From assembly GCA_038380795.1 (NCBI GenBank), contig CM076274.1, positions 17,268,027-17,332,026 of the forward strand: a stretch of DNA of 64,000 nt, in the 5' to 3' direction. The translations under genes and the position numbers were made by a program. The notes under the pieces were generated by a model. It made no database searches. It saw only the letters and a program-made list of their open reading frames with translations, and was not told the origin of the DNA. Source of the DNA: Pyrocephalus nanus (lineage: Eukaryota; Chordata; Aves; Passeriformes; Tyrannidae). Below, one piece after another: positions 58,601 through 64,000 of the stretch (the stretch's first letter is position 1; each line of letters starts with the position of its first letter).

Positions 58601-61600
58601 GTTGTATCTTGGAAGTTGCTCTCGGTGCTCCAGAGGCTTGGAGGCCTGGGAGCCGTGGAGAAAGGTCTCCCGGGTGTGGGTGAAGCTGAGCCTCCTCAAG
58701 GGGACGTGTGGTCCCAAATGTTTGCCTTTTCTGGGCTCATCACAGCTGTGGGAAGAGCGGGAGGGCTGGACTGTAGGATGCCCGAAGGAGGAGATGCTGG
58801 TGGAAAGGGGATTTGAGAAGTTTCCCCCTGTTAGCAGGGGCAGAGGATGGCACCTGTCTCTCGTACCTGAGCATGGGTAGGGCTTGCCTTGGGCTGCTGG
58901 ATGAGAGCAGGTATGCTCTGTGTCTGACCCTGTACAGGTCTCAGGGGGCAGGGGACCCTCTCTGTGGTGTCCTCCCAGGCACCAGTAGGGAAAAGAAACA
59001 AAGGCCAAACCAAGGAAGGTTAGAAGGAGGAGCTGCTGTCCTGCCTTTCTCCTGTGCACCTGGTGCAGTGCCTTTGACCACTGCTGCATGCCATCGAGGA
59101 GGAGGAGTGATGGTTCCTCTGAGTTTTTATGAGGTCCCTTCCCTCTCAGCGCTTCTCCCCCTGACCTTTGCCTGCTGCTATTGCCAGCACTTGGGTTTGG
59201 CAATTCCCCTTCCTGCAACAAAGCCTTGGTATTCCTCACCTGGAAATACAAAGCCTCACGTGATGGCGTTTCTCTGAGCTGGCTGCTCAAAGGGAAGTGC
59301 CAGGGCTGTGCAATGACTTCTAAAAGCTTCCAAGCTTTTCCCAGAAGGGCTGTGCTCCCTTCTGCTCGCCTGGGCCTGTGGAGGGAGGTGTCTCTACTTT
59401 AACCCAGCACTAAAATGCCAGAGTGAAGCTGTGGGTAATTTTTGCAGGTGGCTGGGTTGAAGCCTGTGGCTGAGCATCTCTGGGCTCTGCTGATTGCCCA
59501 GCAGAGCCTGCCCGGGCCTGGGCAGGAGGGTTTGGCTACTGGAGAGAGCAGAGCACGTGTGCATGCAGGGCTTTATGCACGCTCAGGCGTTTCTTTCCAG
59601 CTCCCCTCTCTACCAGCACCTTCTCCTTTGTGCTGTCTCCTGGTGCCCAGAAATCAGCTGCAGTTTTTATCGAGCTGCTGGGTGAGGAGAGCAAACATCC
59701 CAGCACGGTGGCACTGGCGACAGGAGGGGCCAGGTACCCTGTTACACACTTCTCAGTCTTGATAAGCGTGTCCTGACTGTGTTGAACAACCAAAGCTGGG
59801 GAGCAAAGGCAGGAGCAGCGCCTGCTGGGGTTGATCTGCTGGGAGTTGTCTCACAGACTGTTCTGGCGTGCCATGAAGAGGGTGCTGGTGGCCTATCCTG
59901 GGGTAACCTTGCCTCCTGTGCTCTGGGAGGGAGGTGGTGGGTTTGCCTTGGGGCTGCTGCTTCTCTGTGCCCTCCCACAGTTGGGGCACGTGTGGGTTGG
60001 TGTCTCCTTGGAGACCCTTCCTAGGGCAGGATTGTATTCACTTACCAGAGGACAAAGCCAGAGCAGCCCCTGTGTCCTTCAGTTTGCCACAACCAGCCTG
60101 GTTTGTGCTTCTTGTCATGCCAGTGGGCTTTTCCCCCAGTAGGAGCGTGGCCACTCCAGCAAAATTTTAAAAGTCCCTTTCCATGTAATGCCCCAGTCAA
60201 AGTGGGGGTGCTTGAGAGCTCTGCCCTTAGGCTGCACACAGGGGATGCAAATGCAGTAGCTGGCAGGACAGTTATGCCCCAAGGATGCCCTCCTGACACC
60301 CCCACCCTGATGCCAGTGCCTCCTTTTGCCCCACAGTGTTTTCTGCCCAATCCTGCATCTTCCACACCAGGCTTCCCATGGAAAAGAGTGTTCCAGGAGG
60401 GATGTGAGACTGTGTAGTAGAAGCAGTGGTCCCTTAGGTGTGGGGTGTGCAGAAAATCTGTGCCCCCAGCAGGATTTGGGATGACTCAGCTGGGGACAGG
60501 GGTTGTAGTGGTGCTTTCTGGGGGAAGTAGCCCTCCTGTACCAAAGAGGCTTTATGAAGCAGCTGTACCCCCTTCTGAGGGATGCTCCTCTGGGATATAT
60601 GAGGTTTGAGCATCCAGGGGCAGAATGAGCTGTGTGGGGTGAGAGGTGTGGAGTGGGATGAAGCTCACTTCCCTCTGCTGGGAGCTCTGTAAAACCCTGG
60701 TGCTGCTTTGGTGTCAGAATTCAGTTTTCTTATCAAATAAGCCTTGCCCATGGCTTGCTGCTTGTGTGTTTTCCTTTGCTGGCAGGAAGGCAGGTGGGGC
60801 AGTGGGTGCCCCTCGGTGTGGGACAACTGGGGGTCTGGTGATCTCCACATTAAGCAGCTGTCCCTGCCTGGTGTTGCAGCACCTTTGGATGTTGTGTGAC
60901 AGGGGAAGGGGCTTCTTGGGGAGTTTCTGTGTGCCACGTGGCAGTTTTTGTGTGTCTGGCCTTTTTTTTTTTTTTTTTTTCTTCAGTCTTTAAGTAAAAA
61001 TGCATCTTTGGCAACTTGGGTGCAGGACAGGGATGCCCAGGTGTGTCCAGTTGGAGAGTCAGGAAATGCCAAGCTTCAGCTGCATCATCCCATAACCCCC
61101 ACCTTTCATTTGTCTGCACTAAGAGTCCACAGGAGAGGGGCTGGTTCCCAAACACAGCCCCCAGAGCATTTCTCAGCAGTGTTGCTCCCCCTCAGTGATG
61201 CAGCTCAGCCAGGATTCCTCTCTGCAGCGAGCTCTTGCCTCCACAGCTGAACTGCTGCATTCCCCTCCACCAAATTAAAACCCAAACCACCTCTAAACTG
61301 CTGGGTTGTGGACTTGGAGGCTTTCTAGGCAAGTCTTACAGCACAGGTGAGGCTGGTCCTCTCTCACCTGTAACTGCAGGATATGCCTGGGGGACAAAAC
61401 CAAGGGTAGGAGGGGACATCTGATGGGGCAGGCTGTGGCAGGGCCAGCAACTTTCCTGGTGCTGGGGTTGTTTGTCACCTGGCAAACTTTCCTGGTGCAG
61501 CCCATGGTAGGGAGGCCGGTGCCTCCACCCTCCGTGTGTCTGCCCGACCTTTACACCCGGCTGAAGGTCGGGCTGGCGCGGGGCGGGTGCCGGGGTGGCG

Positions 61601-62329
61601 GCTGCTCCTGCCCAGCCTCCTGGCAGGGAGGTGCCAGCAGCTTCTGGAGGGTCCCCCAGCAATTCCTGCAGGTCTCTGCCGCCAGGATGTAGGAGCAAAA
61701 GGTGAATTCCTCCGCCCTGCTCCCCTTCCAAGGGCCGGGGCTGTGTTTTGCCTCCCCTTCCCCACGCCTGCAGGGGAGAGGGGCTGTGCTGCCAGAAGAG
61801 CGGTAGGTGGGGACCCCCCTGCAGTTTCTGTGGTCGTGCTTTGCTGCTCCAGCCAGTGGGTGACGATCTTCTGGAGGGGCTCTCACTCTCTCTGCGTGTT
61901 TTGAACTACTCTGTCAGTCATCAGCTTGCTGAGCCCTGCCGAGCCATTCCCTCATGGAGCTGCGGTTCAGTAGCGTGGAGGTCTGGCAGCCCTTGCCCGA
62001 GCTGCCTGTCTGGGGTGGGTTGGGAGCAGCTGGTACCCTGCCTGTTCCAGATGCCCTGCTTGGATGCCTGCAGAGTGCTGTAACCTCTTTAGCTTTGCCC
62101 TCCCTCGTGTGCAGGGAAGGACAGGCTCATGGGCAAGGTGCCTCATGGACAGGCCTCTCTTGGTGCTCGGGGTGGGGGCAGCTCTGCCTGCACTGACCAG
62201 CCCTCTCCCCACAGAGTACAGCCGCTTCGAGTCCAAGATCCACGACCTGAGGGAGCAGATGATGAACAGCAGCATGAGCTCCGGCTCTGGCTCGCTCCGG
62301 ACAAGCGAGAAGAGATCCCTCTATGTCAG
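4306..62329 (+). CDS. DLG3: DLG3, predicted L27-containing long isoform (partial)
   Basis: Predicted alternative form: 4306-4321, 6333-6464, 13207-13346, 14873-15028, 41709-41762, then the shared exons from 48812. Phases run 1, 1, 0, 0, 0 and every junction is AG/GT. The first three exons encode an L27 domain (start [14 protein letters not shown], core [20 protein letters not shown]), closely paralleling DLG1 ([26 protein letters not shown]). L27 domains mediate MAGUK assembly, for example DLG1 with CASK. The fourth exon supplies a Ser/Pro/Arg-rich linker ending LPQ, joined to [17 protein letters not shown]1 has PQANPPPVLVNTDSLE at the same point. This isoform would skip the exon at 28188. 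Mammalian SAP102 is normally described without L27. The exons are strongly supported by homology; the exact splice combination is inferred. Confidence 0.75.
4322..6332 (+). other. DLG3: DLG3 intron, L27 exons 1-2
   Basis: The first 300 bases are the tail of the CpG island. The rest has no recognisable exon, repeat or RNA gene. Confidence 0.6.
6333..6464 (+). CDS. DLG3: DLG3 L27-form exon 2 (L27 helices 1-2)
   Basis: Acceptor AG at 6331-6332 after a pyrimidine tract, donor GTAAGC at 6465, phase 1 in and out. The peptide starts [18 protein letters not shown], continues [20 protein letters not shown] and ends LFQALL. The 'DT.RA...L..Y...L' and 'IFQS.LFQAL' patterns are those of the DLG1/2/4 L27 domain. 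No other protein family matches as well. Confidence 0.88.
6465..13206 (+). other. DLG3: DLG3 intron, L27 exons 2-3
   Basis: A 6.7 kb intron. It holds an 11-base C tract (8,447-8,457) and an AT-rich stretch around 11,600-11,960. A 313-codon open frame from ATG 7,406 to 8,347 has no recognisable domain. I see no other gene, RNA or transposon. Confidence 0.6.
13207..13346 (+). CDS. DLG3: DLG3 L27-form exon 3 (L27 helix 3 and linker)
   Basis: Acceptor AG at 13205-13206, donor GTAAGA at 13347. Two bases complete Asp, then 46 codons. It opens [20 protein letters not shown]1 has IQEFYEVTLL at the same position, completing the L27 third helix. The rest ([27 protein letters not shown]) is a polar, probably disordered linker. 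The junction phase matches exon 2 exactly. Confidence 0.85.
13347..14872 (+). other. DLG3: DLG3 intron, L27 exons 3-4
   Basis: A 1.5 kb intron with no recognisable exon or repeat. Confidence 0.5.
14873..15028 (+). CDS. DLG3: DLG3 L27-form exon 4 (linker), boundaries uncertain
   Basis: A GC-rich 52-codon segment, phase 0 at both ends, acceptor AG at 14871-14872, donor GTGAGC at 15029. The peptide begins [15 protein letters not shown] and ends SSHSTLPQ. It is rich in Ser, Pro, Thr and Arg, like the variable linker after L27 in DLG1. The ending LPQ placed before ANPAP of the next exon reproduces the DLG1 sequence PQANPPP, the main support. An alternative acceptor at 14850-14851 would add VPPISFQ, and an alternative donor at 14948 would give a 25-codon version; both keep frame. 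Confidence 0.6.
15029..27500 (+). other. DLG3: DLG3 upstream intron or intergenic stretch
   Basis: Intronic to the L27 form and upstream of the SAP102-type promoter. It contains an A13 tract (15,200-15,212), a T12 tract (15,435-15,446), a local tandem TGAATGCTCTGACTCT duplication near 23,207-23,233 and the CpG island at 22,270-22,620 listed separately. No coding exon was recognised on either strand. Confidence 0.55.
22270..22620 (+). promoter_or_regulatory. Isolated CpG island, candidate third promoter
   Basis: A compact CpG-rich block in otherwise ordinary intronic DNA. It has a GGGGCGGG box near 22,361, TTTAA elements, an inverted CCAAT box (ATTGG, 22,432-22,436) next to GGCGGGGCC (22,452-22,460), then a donor-like GCGCGG|GTGAGG at 22,619. 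This layout suggests a promoter with a non-coding or short first exon reading rightwards toward DLG3. No family protein sequence is encoded before the donor. It could be an alternative DLG3 first exon, a lncRNA promoter in either direction, or an unmethylated enhancer. Confidence 0.5.
27824..27886 (+). promoter_or_regulatory. DLG3: Possible upstream ORF, 20 codons, in DLG3 leader
   Basis: ATG at 27824 (context CTCCATGC) runs 20 codons ([20 protein letters not shown]) to TGA at 27884-27886. A second uORF of 12 codons lies at 27902-27940. Both count only if transcription begins upstream of them. They are not in frame with a continuous extension of the DLG3 protein. Confidence 0.35.
28079..28160 (+). 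repeat. (CCCT)n tetranucleotide repeats in DLG3 5' UTR
   Basis: Two nearly perfect runs of CCCT, about 28,079-28,119 and 28,137-28,160, separated by a GC-rich interruption. A CTC/CTT-rich tract precedes them (about 27,950-27,995). The transcript leader is therefore strongly pyrimidine-rich and probably length-variable. Confidence 0.85.
28171..28179 (+). promoter_or_regulatory. DLG3: Minimal upstream ORF (ATG GTG TGA)
   Basis: A two-codon upstream frame stops eight bases before the SAP102-type ATG at 28,188. Any scanning ribosome from this promoter must meet it first. Such very short uORFs can lower or regulate initiation at the next start. Its context (GGCTCTATGG) has a weak -3 base (T) but G at +4. 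Confidence 0.45.
28188..28514 (+). CDS. DLG3: DLG3 exon 1, SAP102-type amino terminus
   Basis: ATG at 28188 (G at -3), 109 codons, donor GTACGG at 28515, phase 0. It begins [20 protein letters not shown]; mammalian SAP102 has [20 protein letters not shown]. Cys 7, 8, 10 and 13 with the surrounding His form the segment reported to bind zinc in SAP102, whereas PSD-95 uses palmitoylated Cys. A Tyr/Gly-rich stretch ([12 protein letters not shown]) follows, shorter than in mammals, then a seven-Pro run encoded by a CCG repeat near 28,411-28,431, and the diagnostic end [15 protein letters not shown]. Confidence 0.95.
28188..62329 (+). CDS. DLG3: DLG3 (SAP102) synaptic MAGUK scaffold, partial
   Basis: Exons: 28188-28514, (41709-41762 optional), 48812-48862, 51761-51885, 52357-52526, 52873-53009, 53329-53473, 53612-53771, 56576-56732, 57086-57188, 62215-62329. 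They join in phase into 496 whole codons plus two bases without I1. SAP102 scaffolds NMDA and AMPA receptors and adhesion molecules at the postsynapse. Order: Cys/His-rich head (1-109), PDZ1 (about 120-210), PDZ2 (about 216-302), linker, PDZ3 (about 374-457), and the start of the PDZ3-SH3 linker. Each PDZ has its carboxylate-binding GLGF loop and a helix-B His (186, 281, 435), predicting class I (S/T-X-hydrophobic) ligands. [17 protein letters not shown] at the start and WWPECTC distinguish DLG3 from DLG1, 2 and 4. SH3 and guanylate-kinase exons lie beyond 64,000. Confidence 0.95.
28643..28690 (+). repeat. 22-bp tandem repeat, about two copies
   Basis: The unit GATGCTGGCACTGCCGGGGC plus TG occurs twice in succession and then begins a third, diverged copy (GATGCCGGCGTTG). 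It is GC-rich and sits in the first intron within the CpG island. Confidence 0.8.
30107..30130 (+). repeat. A-tract pair (A12-TTT-A9)
   Basis: Simple A-rich tract. It is not preceded by a recognisable SINE or processed transcript, so it is called low complexity only. Confidence 0.8.
35712..35731. repeat. T11-A9 palindromic tract
   Basis: A run of T followed at once by a run of A, perfectly self-complementary over nine pairs. It could extrude as a hairpin. It has no association with an exon. Confidence 0.75.
40165..40280 (-). mobile_element. Possible degraded CR1 3' fragment, antisense
   Basis: The phrase AGTCCAACCCCCTGTTAATG resembles the complement of the CR1 3' end (AGTCCAACCCCCTGCTAA in common bird copies). 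The flanks are too diverged for a firm call. Confidence 0.3.
40400..41060 (+). repeat. Pyrimidine-rich degenerate minisatellite
   Basis: C/T-rich DNA made of diverged units around phrases such as CCGTCCTGTCCCTCCGG and TCCTCCAGCCGCCCCCTCC, spaced about 40-60 bases between about 40,620 and 41,000. The 40,400-40,620 part is more CpG-rich. The strand is highly asymmetric (purine-rich complement), so triplex or G-quadruplex folding is plausible. Open frames across it are artefacts of the composition. Confidence 0.55.
41709..41762 (+). CDS. DLG3: DLG3 I1 cassette exon (18 codons)
   Basis: Acceptor AG at 41707-41708, donor GTAAGT at 41763, exactly 54 bases, phase 0 on both sides, so it can be included or skipped without frameshift. 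It encodes [18 protein letters not shown]. Rat SAP102 I1, as I recall it, is an 18-residue insert at this site with the pattern ASPAPLLVNPEALEPSLS, and DLG1/DLG4 have constitutive ANPPPVLVNTDSLE / ANSPPVIVNTDTLE. The bird exon is closer to the DLG1/4 consensus than the rat one. It can follow either exon 1 (..DWYEQ) or the L27-form exon 4 (..LPQ). Confidence 0.9.
45217..45300 (+). repeat. A-rich low-complexity patch
   Basis: Contains AAACAAGCAAACAAGCAAAC, a C run and AAAAAAATAAAAAAG. Simple sequence with no recognised element. Confidence 0.75.
47320..47908 (+). mobile_element. CR1 LINE, 5'-truncated 3' end, sense orientation
   Basis: A diverged copy of the end of a CR1 non-LTR retrotransposon. 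Frame-broken matches to the CR1 ORF2 carboxyl terminus are readable in order: [20 protein letters not shown], then [31 protein letters not shown], then in a shifted frame [20 protein letters not shown]. The typical 3' tail CCCTTCCAACTCAGGATATTCTATGG ends it at 47,908, consistent with one ATTCTATG unit of the CR1 terminal repeat. The copy is dead: truncated and frameshifted. It lies 0.9 kb before DLG3 exon 2. Confidence 0.93.
48812..48862 (+). CDS. DLG3: DLG3 exon 2, pre-PDZ1 segment
   Basis: Acceptor AG at 48810-48811, donor GTAAGT at 48863, 17 codons, phase 0 in and out. It encodes [17 protein letters not shown]; mammalian SAP102 has [24 protein letters not shown] is the first strand of PDZ1. 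It accepts exon 1, I1 or the L27 linker in frame. It begins with ATG, so it could in principle start translation alone, but nothing points to a promoter here. Confidence 0.95.
48863..51760 (+). other. DLG3: DLG3 intron 2
   Basis: A 2.9 kb intron. Long open frames on the minus strand (for example 50,649-51,530) encode no recognisable domain. No repeat or RNA gene was seen. Confidence 0.55.
51761..51885 (+). CDS. DLG3: DLG3 exon 3, PDZ1 first part
   Basis: Acceptor AG at 51759-51760, donor GTGAGT at 51886, 41 codons plus two bases. It encodes [20 protein letters not shown], then [20 protein letters not shown]. The GLGF carboxylate-binding loop falls at residues 130-133. It is identical to mammalian SAP102 as I recall it, including the DLG3-specific HVPDDPG (DLG1/4 have HIGDD). 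Confidence 0.96.
52357..52526 (+). CDS. DLG3: DLG3 exon 4, PDZ1 end to PDZ2 start
   Basis: Acceptor AG at 52355-52356, donor GTGAAC at 52527. It encodes [20 protein letters not shown], then [20 protein letters not shown] and [16 protein letters not shown]. His186 begins the PDZ1 helix B and predicts class I ligands. [10 protein letters not shown] starts PDZ2; mammals have EVNLLKGPKG. Phase 1 out. Confidence 0.96.
52873..53009 (+). CDS. DLG3: DLG3 exon 5, PDZ2 core
   Basis: Acceptor AG at 52871-52872, donor GTAAGC at 53010. It encodes [20 protein letters not shown], then [20 protein letters not shown] and GDRLLA. The second GLGF loop is at residues 225-228. PDZ2 of this family binds the C-termini of GluN2 NMDA-receptor subunits and other membrane proteins. 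Confidence 0.96.
53329..53473 (+). CDS. DLG3: DLG3 exon 6, PDZ2 end
   Basis: Acceptor AG at 53327-53328, donor GTACGT at 53474. It encodes [20 protein letters not shown], then [20 protein letters not shown] and YAPPDYAS. His281 is the class I helix-B residue. Phase 1 out. KPGNIHLND differs from mammalian KPGSLHLND. Confidence 0.96.
53612..53771 (+). CDS. DLG3: DLG3 exon 7, PDZ2-PDZ3 linker
   Basis: Acceptor AG at 53610-53611, donor GTGAGA at 53772. It encodes [20 protein letters not shown], then [20 protein letters not shown] and [14 protein letters not shown]. This is the PDZ-associated linker of DLG proteins. The central part and IGDDDF (mammals: LAEEDF) are its most diverged pieces. Confidence 0.95.
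53772..56575 (+). other. DLG3: DLG3 intron 7
   Basis: A 2.8 kb intron. A short local repeat of GGCTCAGCAGTGG / TGGCACAGTGATGG phrases lies around 55,150-55,240. Nothing else was recognised. Confidence 0.55.
56576..56732 (+). CDS. DLG3: DLG3 exon 8, PDZ3 first part
   Basis: Acceptor AG at 56574-56575, donor GTGAGT at 56733. It encodes [20 protein letters not shown], then [20 protein letters not shown] and [12 protein letters not shown]. The GLGF loop is at residues 385-388. It matches mammalian SAP102 throughout. PDZ3 binds adhesion molecules such as neuroligins in this family. Confidence 0.97.
57070..58000 (+). promoter_or_regulatory. DLG3: Intragenic CpG island, candidate promoter of short SH3-GK form
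   Basis: CpG-dense DNA starting in exon 9 and extending about 0.8 kb into the next intron. It has repeated GGGGCGGGGC boxes, two inverted CCAAT boxes (ATTGG at 57,369-57,373 and 57,408-57,412), and then a good donor (CGCCAG|GTGAGC at 57,532), a layout expected of a non-coding first exon near 57,440-57,531. Splicing to 62,215 would make the ATG pair at 62,259-62,264 the first in-frame starts. I recall a human short DLG3 isoform beginning MMNSSMSS, which would match. Confidence 0.6.
57086..57188 (+). CDS. DLG3: DLG3 exon 9, PDZ3 end
   Basis: Acceptor AG at 57084-57085, donor GTACCG at 57189. It encodes [20 protein letters not shown], then [14 protein letters not shown]. His435 is the class I helix-B residue. 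The exon is unusually GC-rich because it lies at the edge of the intragenic CpG island. Confidence 0.96.
58305..58340 (+). repeat. T15-(CTTT)5 microsatellite
   Basis: Fifteen T followed by five CTTT units, then CAG. It looks like an ideal splice acceptor, but no family coding sequence follows. Confidence 0.9.
60962..60980 (+). repeat. T19 tract
   Basis: Mononucleotide run followed by CTTCAG. Low complexity; no exon was recognised after it. Confidence 0.9.
62215..62329 (+). CDS. DLG3: DLG3 exon 10, PDZ3-SH3 linker
   Basis: Acceptor AG at 62213-62214, donor GTAAGG at 62330, phase 1 in, 2 out. It encodes [20 protein letters not shown], then [18 protein letters not shown]. It matches mammalian SAP102 residue for residue as I recall it. 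YV-R leads into the SH3 domain (ALFDYD in the family), encoded by the next exon. It contains the ATG pair (62,259 and 62,262) that could start the short isoform. Confidence 0.97.
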
Positions 62330-64000
62330 GTAAGGCTCAGCACCCCCTGTTCCCTTGCTCCAGTGGGAGGCAGATGGGATGTGTATCCCCACAGGGTGGG
62401 ATGCAGGGAGGGATGGCTCAGCCTGGGCTGTGCAGCACCTCTGAGGATGCTGTTTCAGAGGAGAGGGGAGCGAGTGCCGTAGAAACACCACGAAGCCCGG
62501 AGGGTGCAGCAGGCAGAGCGGTGCTTTTACACTGGGTTGCCAAGGCTGAGTGCTCTGCACTTGAGTGTCTTTTCTGAGAGCTGCTCCATTTTGGAAAGCA
62601 CTGGTGTCTCTCCAGAGCCCGGGGTGGCTGCTGATCATGCCCAACCCACTGAGGACCACTGGAGAACAGGGAAATAATGGGCACCCAGCCTTGCTTCTGC
62701 CCCAGGCAGCTCGTGGCAGCTTTCAGGGCTCTCTGCTCAAACCACTCCCAGCTAACAGGCTTCTCCATGTCTCCTTCTGCCATTCCTGTGGCAGGATCTG
62801 GCTGGATGGGAGATGAGCTCTTAGGAGGATTATTGCTCTGAGCCCTCGGTGCACTTTTGGTCTGGAGCCAGGCATGGGGCAGGCAGGGGTTAAACAGCCA
62901 TGCAGCAATAACTGCTGTGAGTCCTGTGCAGCCAGGACAGCCCCTGCTTGCTGCCTGCCTCCTGGCACCTCATGCCTGCCACAGTGCCAGTGGGGTGACA
63001 GCTAATGAGTAATTTTAACTTGGTAATTAAAATAATCCTGTAAATCCTCACCCTGCACAGCCTGTTGCAGGTGGGGCTGGCAGGAGCAGGGCACGCTTCT
63101 TCCTGTGAGGAGAATGGCAAGGGCTGAGGCTGCACGAGCCTCAGTCTGCATCTCCCACTGCACAGCTGCTCCGTGCAGGGGATCTTCAGGCATGGTGGAC
63201 ATGATGCAAGCCTGGCCTGGCAGGAGGGGATTGCTGCAGCTCTGGGTTCCTGCAGCTCACACCTTCCCACAAGTCTCTGCTGGCAGCTTGCTTGATTTAG
63301 TATCTCAGGGCTTCCTGGGGGTGTGTGACAAGCTGGGCACTGTGTTGAATAAACATCATCTTGCTAGTCCTGCCCTCGTTCCCCTGCTGTCCTGTGGACA
63401 CCCTCATGTGTGGAGGAGGGTTTAGGTTGGGTCCAGCTTGAGTTGAGCCCGTTCCCTGCCTGGGAAGGTGCTGTGTATATCAAAGTATTCCTGTGAACCA
63501 GAGAGCTCTCTGTTGCTTCCACGCTGCTCGTAGCATCTCTTATCTCTTGGTGCATATCTCTGTGTGGCTTTGCAGGCCTTCACAGTGCTGTGTCCCCTCA
63601 CACACACCCAGTGGAGTGGGGGCAGTGCCTTGCTGAGAGAGTATCCCAGGGGAGAGCTTTCTCCCAGCATGGCCCTTCACAAGACACTCCAACTCTGGTC
63701 GACACACACCCTGCAGATGTGCCTGGGAGAACTGCCGGGTGCCCAGGCTGCCCCAGCCCTTCTGGGCGGGGTAGTTTCAAGCACAGTTTACCCGAAACCA
63801 GCCGAGCTGCTGTGCTGTGGACAGGACATCAATTACAGGACTTGCTGCCCAACTGCTTGAGTCAGCCCCATGCGGCTGCATTGCATCCTGAGTGCTGTCA
63901 GCAGGCTGGAGCCGATTTTGGGGGTGCTGGAGCTGCAGCTGTGCAGCAGGGGCAAGGCAGGTTCTCATTGTGCCTGTCACCTGCCTGCACTGCTGCAGGG
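62330..64000 (+). other. DLG3: DLG3 intron 10, incomplete
   Basis: The intron runs to or near the window end. The last ten bases, TGCTGCAGGG, could be the next acceptor: AG at 63,997-63,998 followed by GG would complete Arg (AG+G) and begin GCN for Ala, as the SH3 exon requires. Two exon bases are too few to be sure. Confidence 0.45.

Larger units (their letters stand above)
57189..62214 (+). other. DLG3: DLG3 intron 9
   Basis: A 5 kb intron whose first 0.8 kb is a CpG island. It also holds a T15-(CTTT)5 microsatellite (58,305-58,340) and a T19 tract (60,962-60,980). No coding exon was recognised in it. Confidence 0.6.

Noticed and set aside
28188..62329. Assignment to DLG4 (PSD-95), DLG1 or DLG2
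   Set aside because: The MHKH.HCCKC head, WWPECTC, HVPDDPG and the linker sequence are DLG3-specific, and GDPD2 lies upstream as in mammals.

Overview
The window is vertebrate, most likely bird, genomic DNA. The evidence is GT/AG-bounded exons of typical vertebrate genes, several CpG-island promoters, few interspersed repeats, and one clear sense-strand CR1 LINE 3' end (about 47,320-47,908), a class that dominates bird and other sauropsid genomes. Both genes are on the + strand: the 3' part of GDPD2 (GDE3), then most of DLG3 (SAP102). From memory, human GDPD2 and DLG3 are also neighbours in the same order and orientation on Xq13, which supports DLG3 over its paralogues. The species cannot be fixed from the sequence.

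Layout. 1-3,895: six terminal exons of GDPD2 (end of the glycerophosphodiester phosphodiesterase domain, last membrane segment, cytoplasmic tail), 3' UTR and a poly(A) signal at 3,868-3,873. 3,890-4,650: a CpG island that starts right at the GDPD2 poly(A) site and holds a five-codon first exon (ATG 4,306). 6,333-15,028: three more upstream exons that, with the first, encode an L27 domain and a linker. 22,270-22,620: a separate CpG island with an inverted CCAAT box and no recognisable coding exon. 27,500-28,800: the main SAP102-type CpG island and first coding exon (ATG 28,188). 41,709-41,762: an 18-codon exon matching the alternative I1 insert of SAP102. 48,812-57,188: exons for the pre-PDZ linker, PDZ1, PDZ2, the PDZ2-PDZ3 linker and PDZ3. 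57,070-58,000: an intragenic CpG island. 62,215-62,329: the PDZ3-SH3 linker exon. The SH3 and guanylate-kinase exons lie beyond the window.

How it fits together. DLG3 here appears to have two alternative amino termini joined to one PDZ body: the familiar Cys/His-rich SAP102 start, and an L27-containing start like those of DLG1/SAP97, DLG2 and DLG4-beta. Every junction is bounded by AG/GT and keeps the reading phase. Mammalian SAP102 is usually described as lacking L27, so this L27 form is the most notable item. A third start, inside the PDZ3-SH3 linker, could give a short SH3-GK product from the intragenic island. All splice assignments are inferred from the DNA and recalled family sequences; no transcript data or searches were available.
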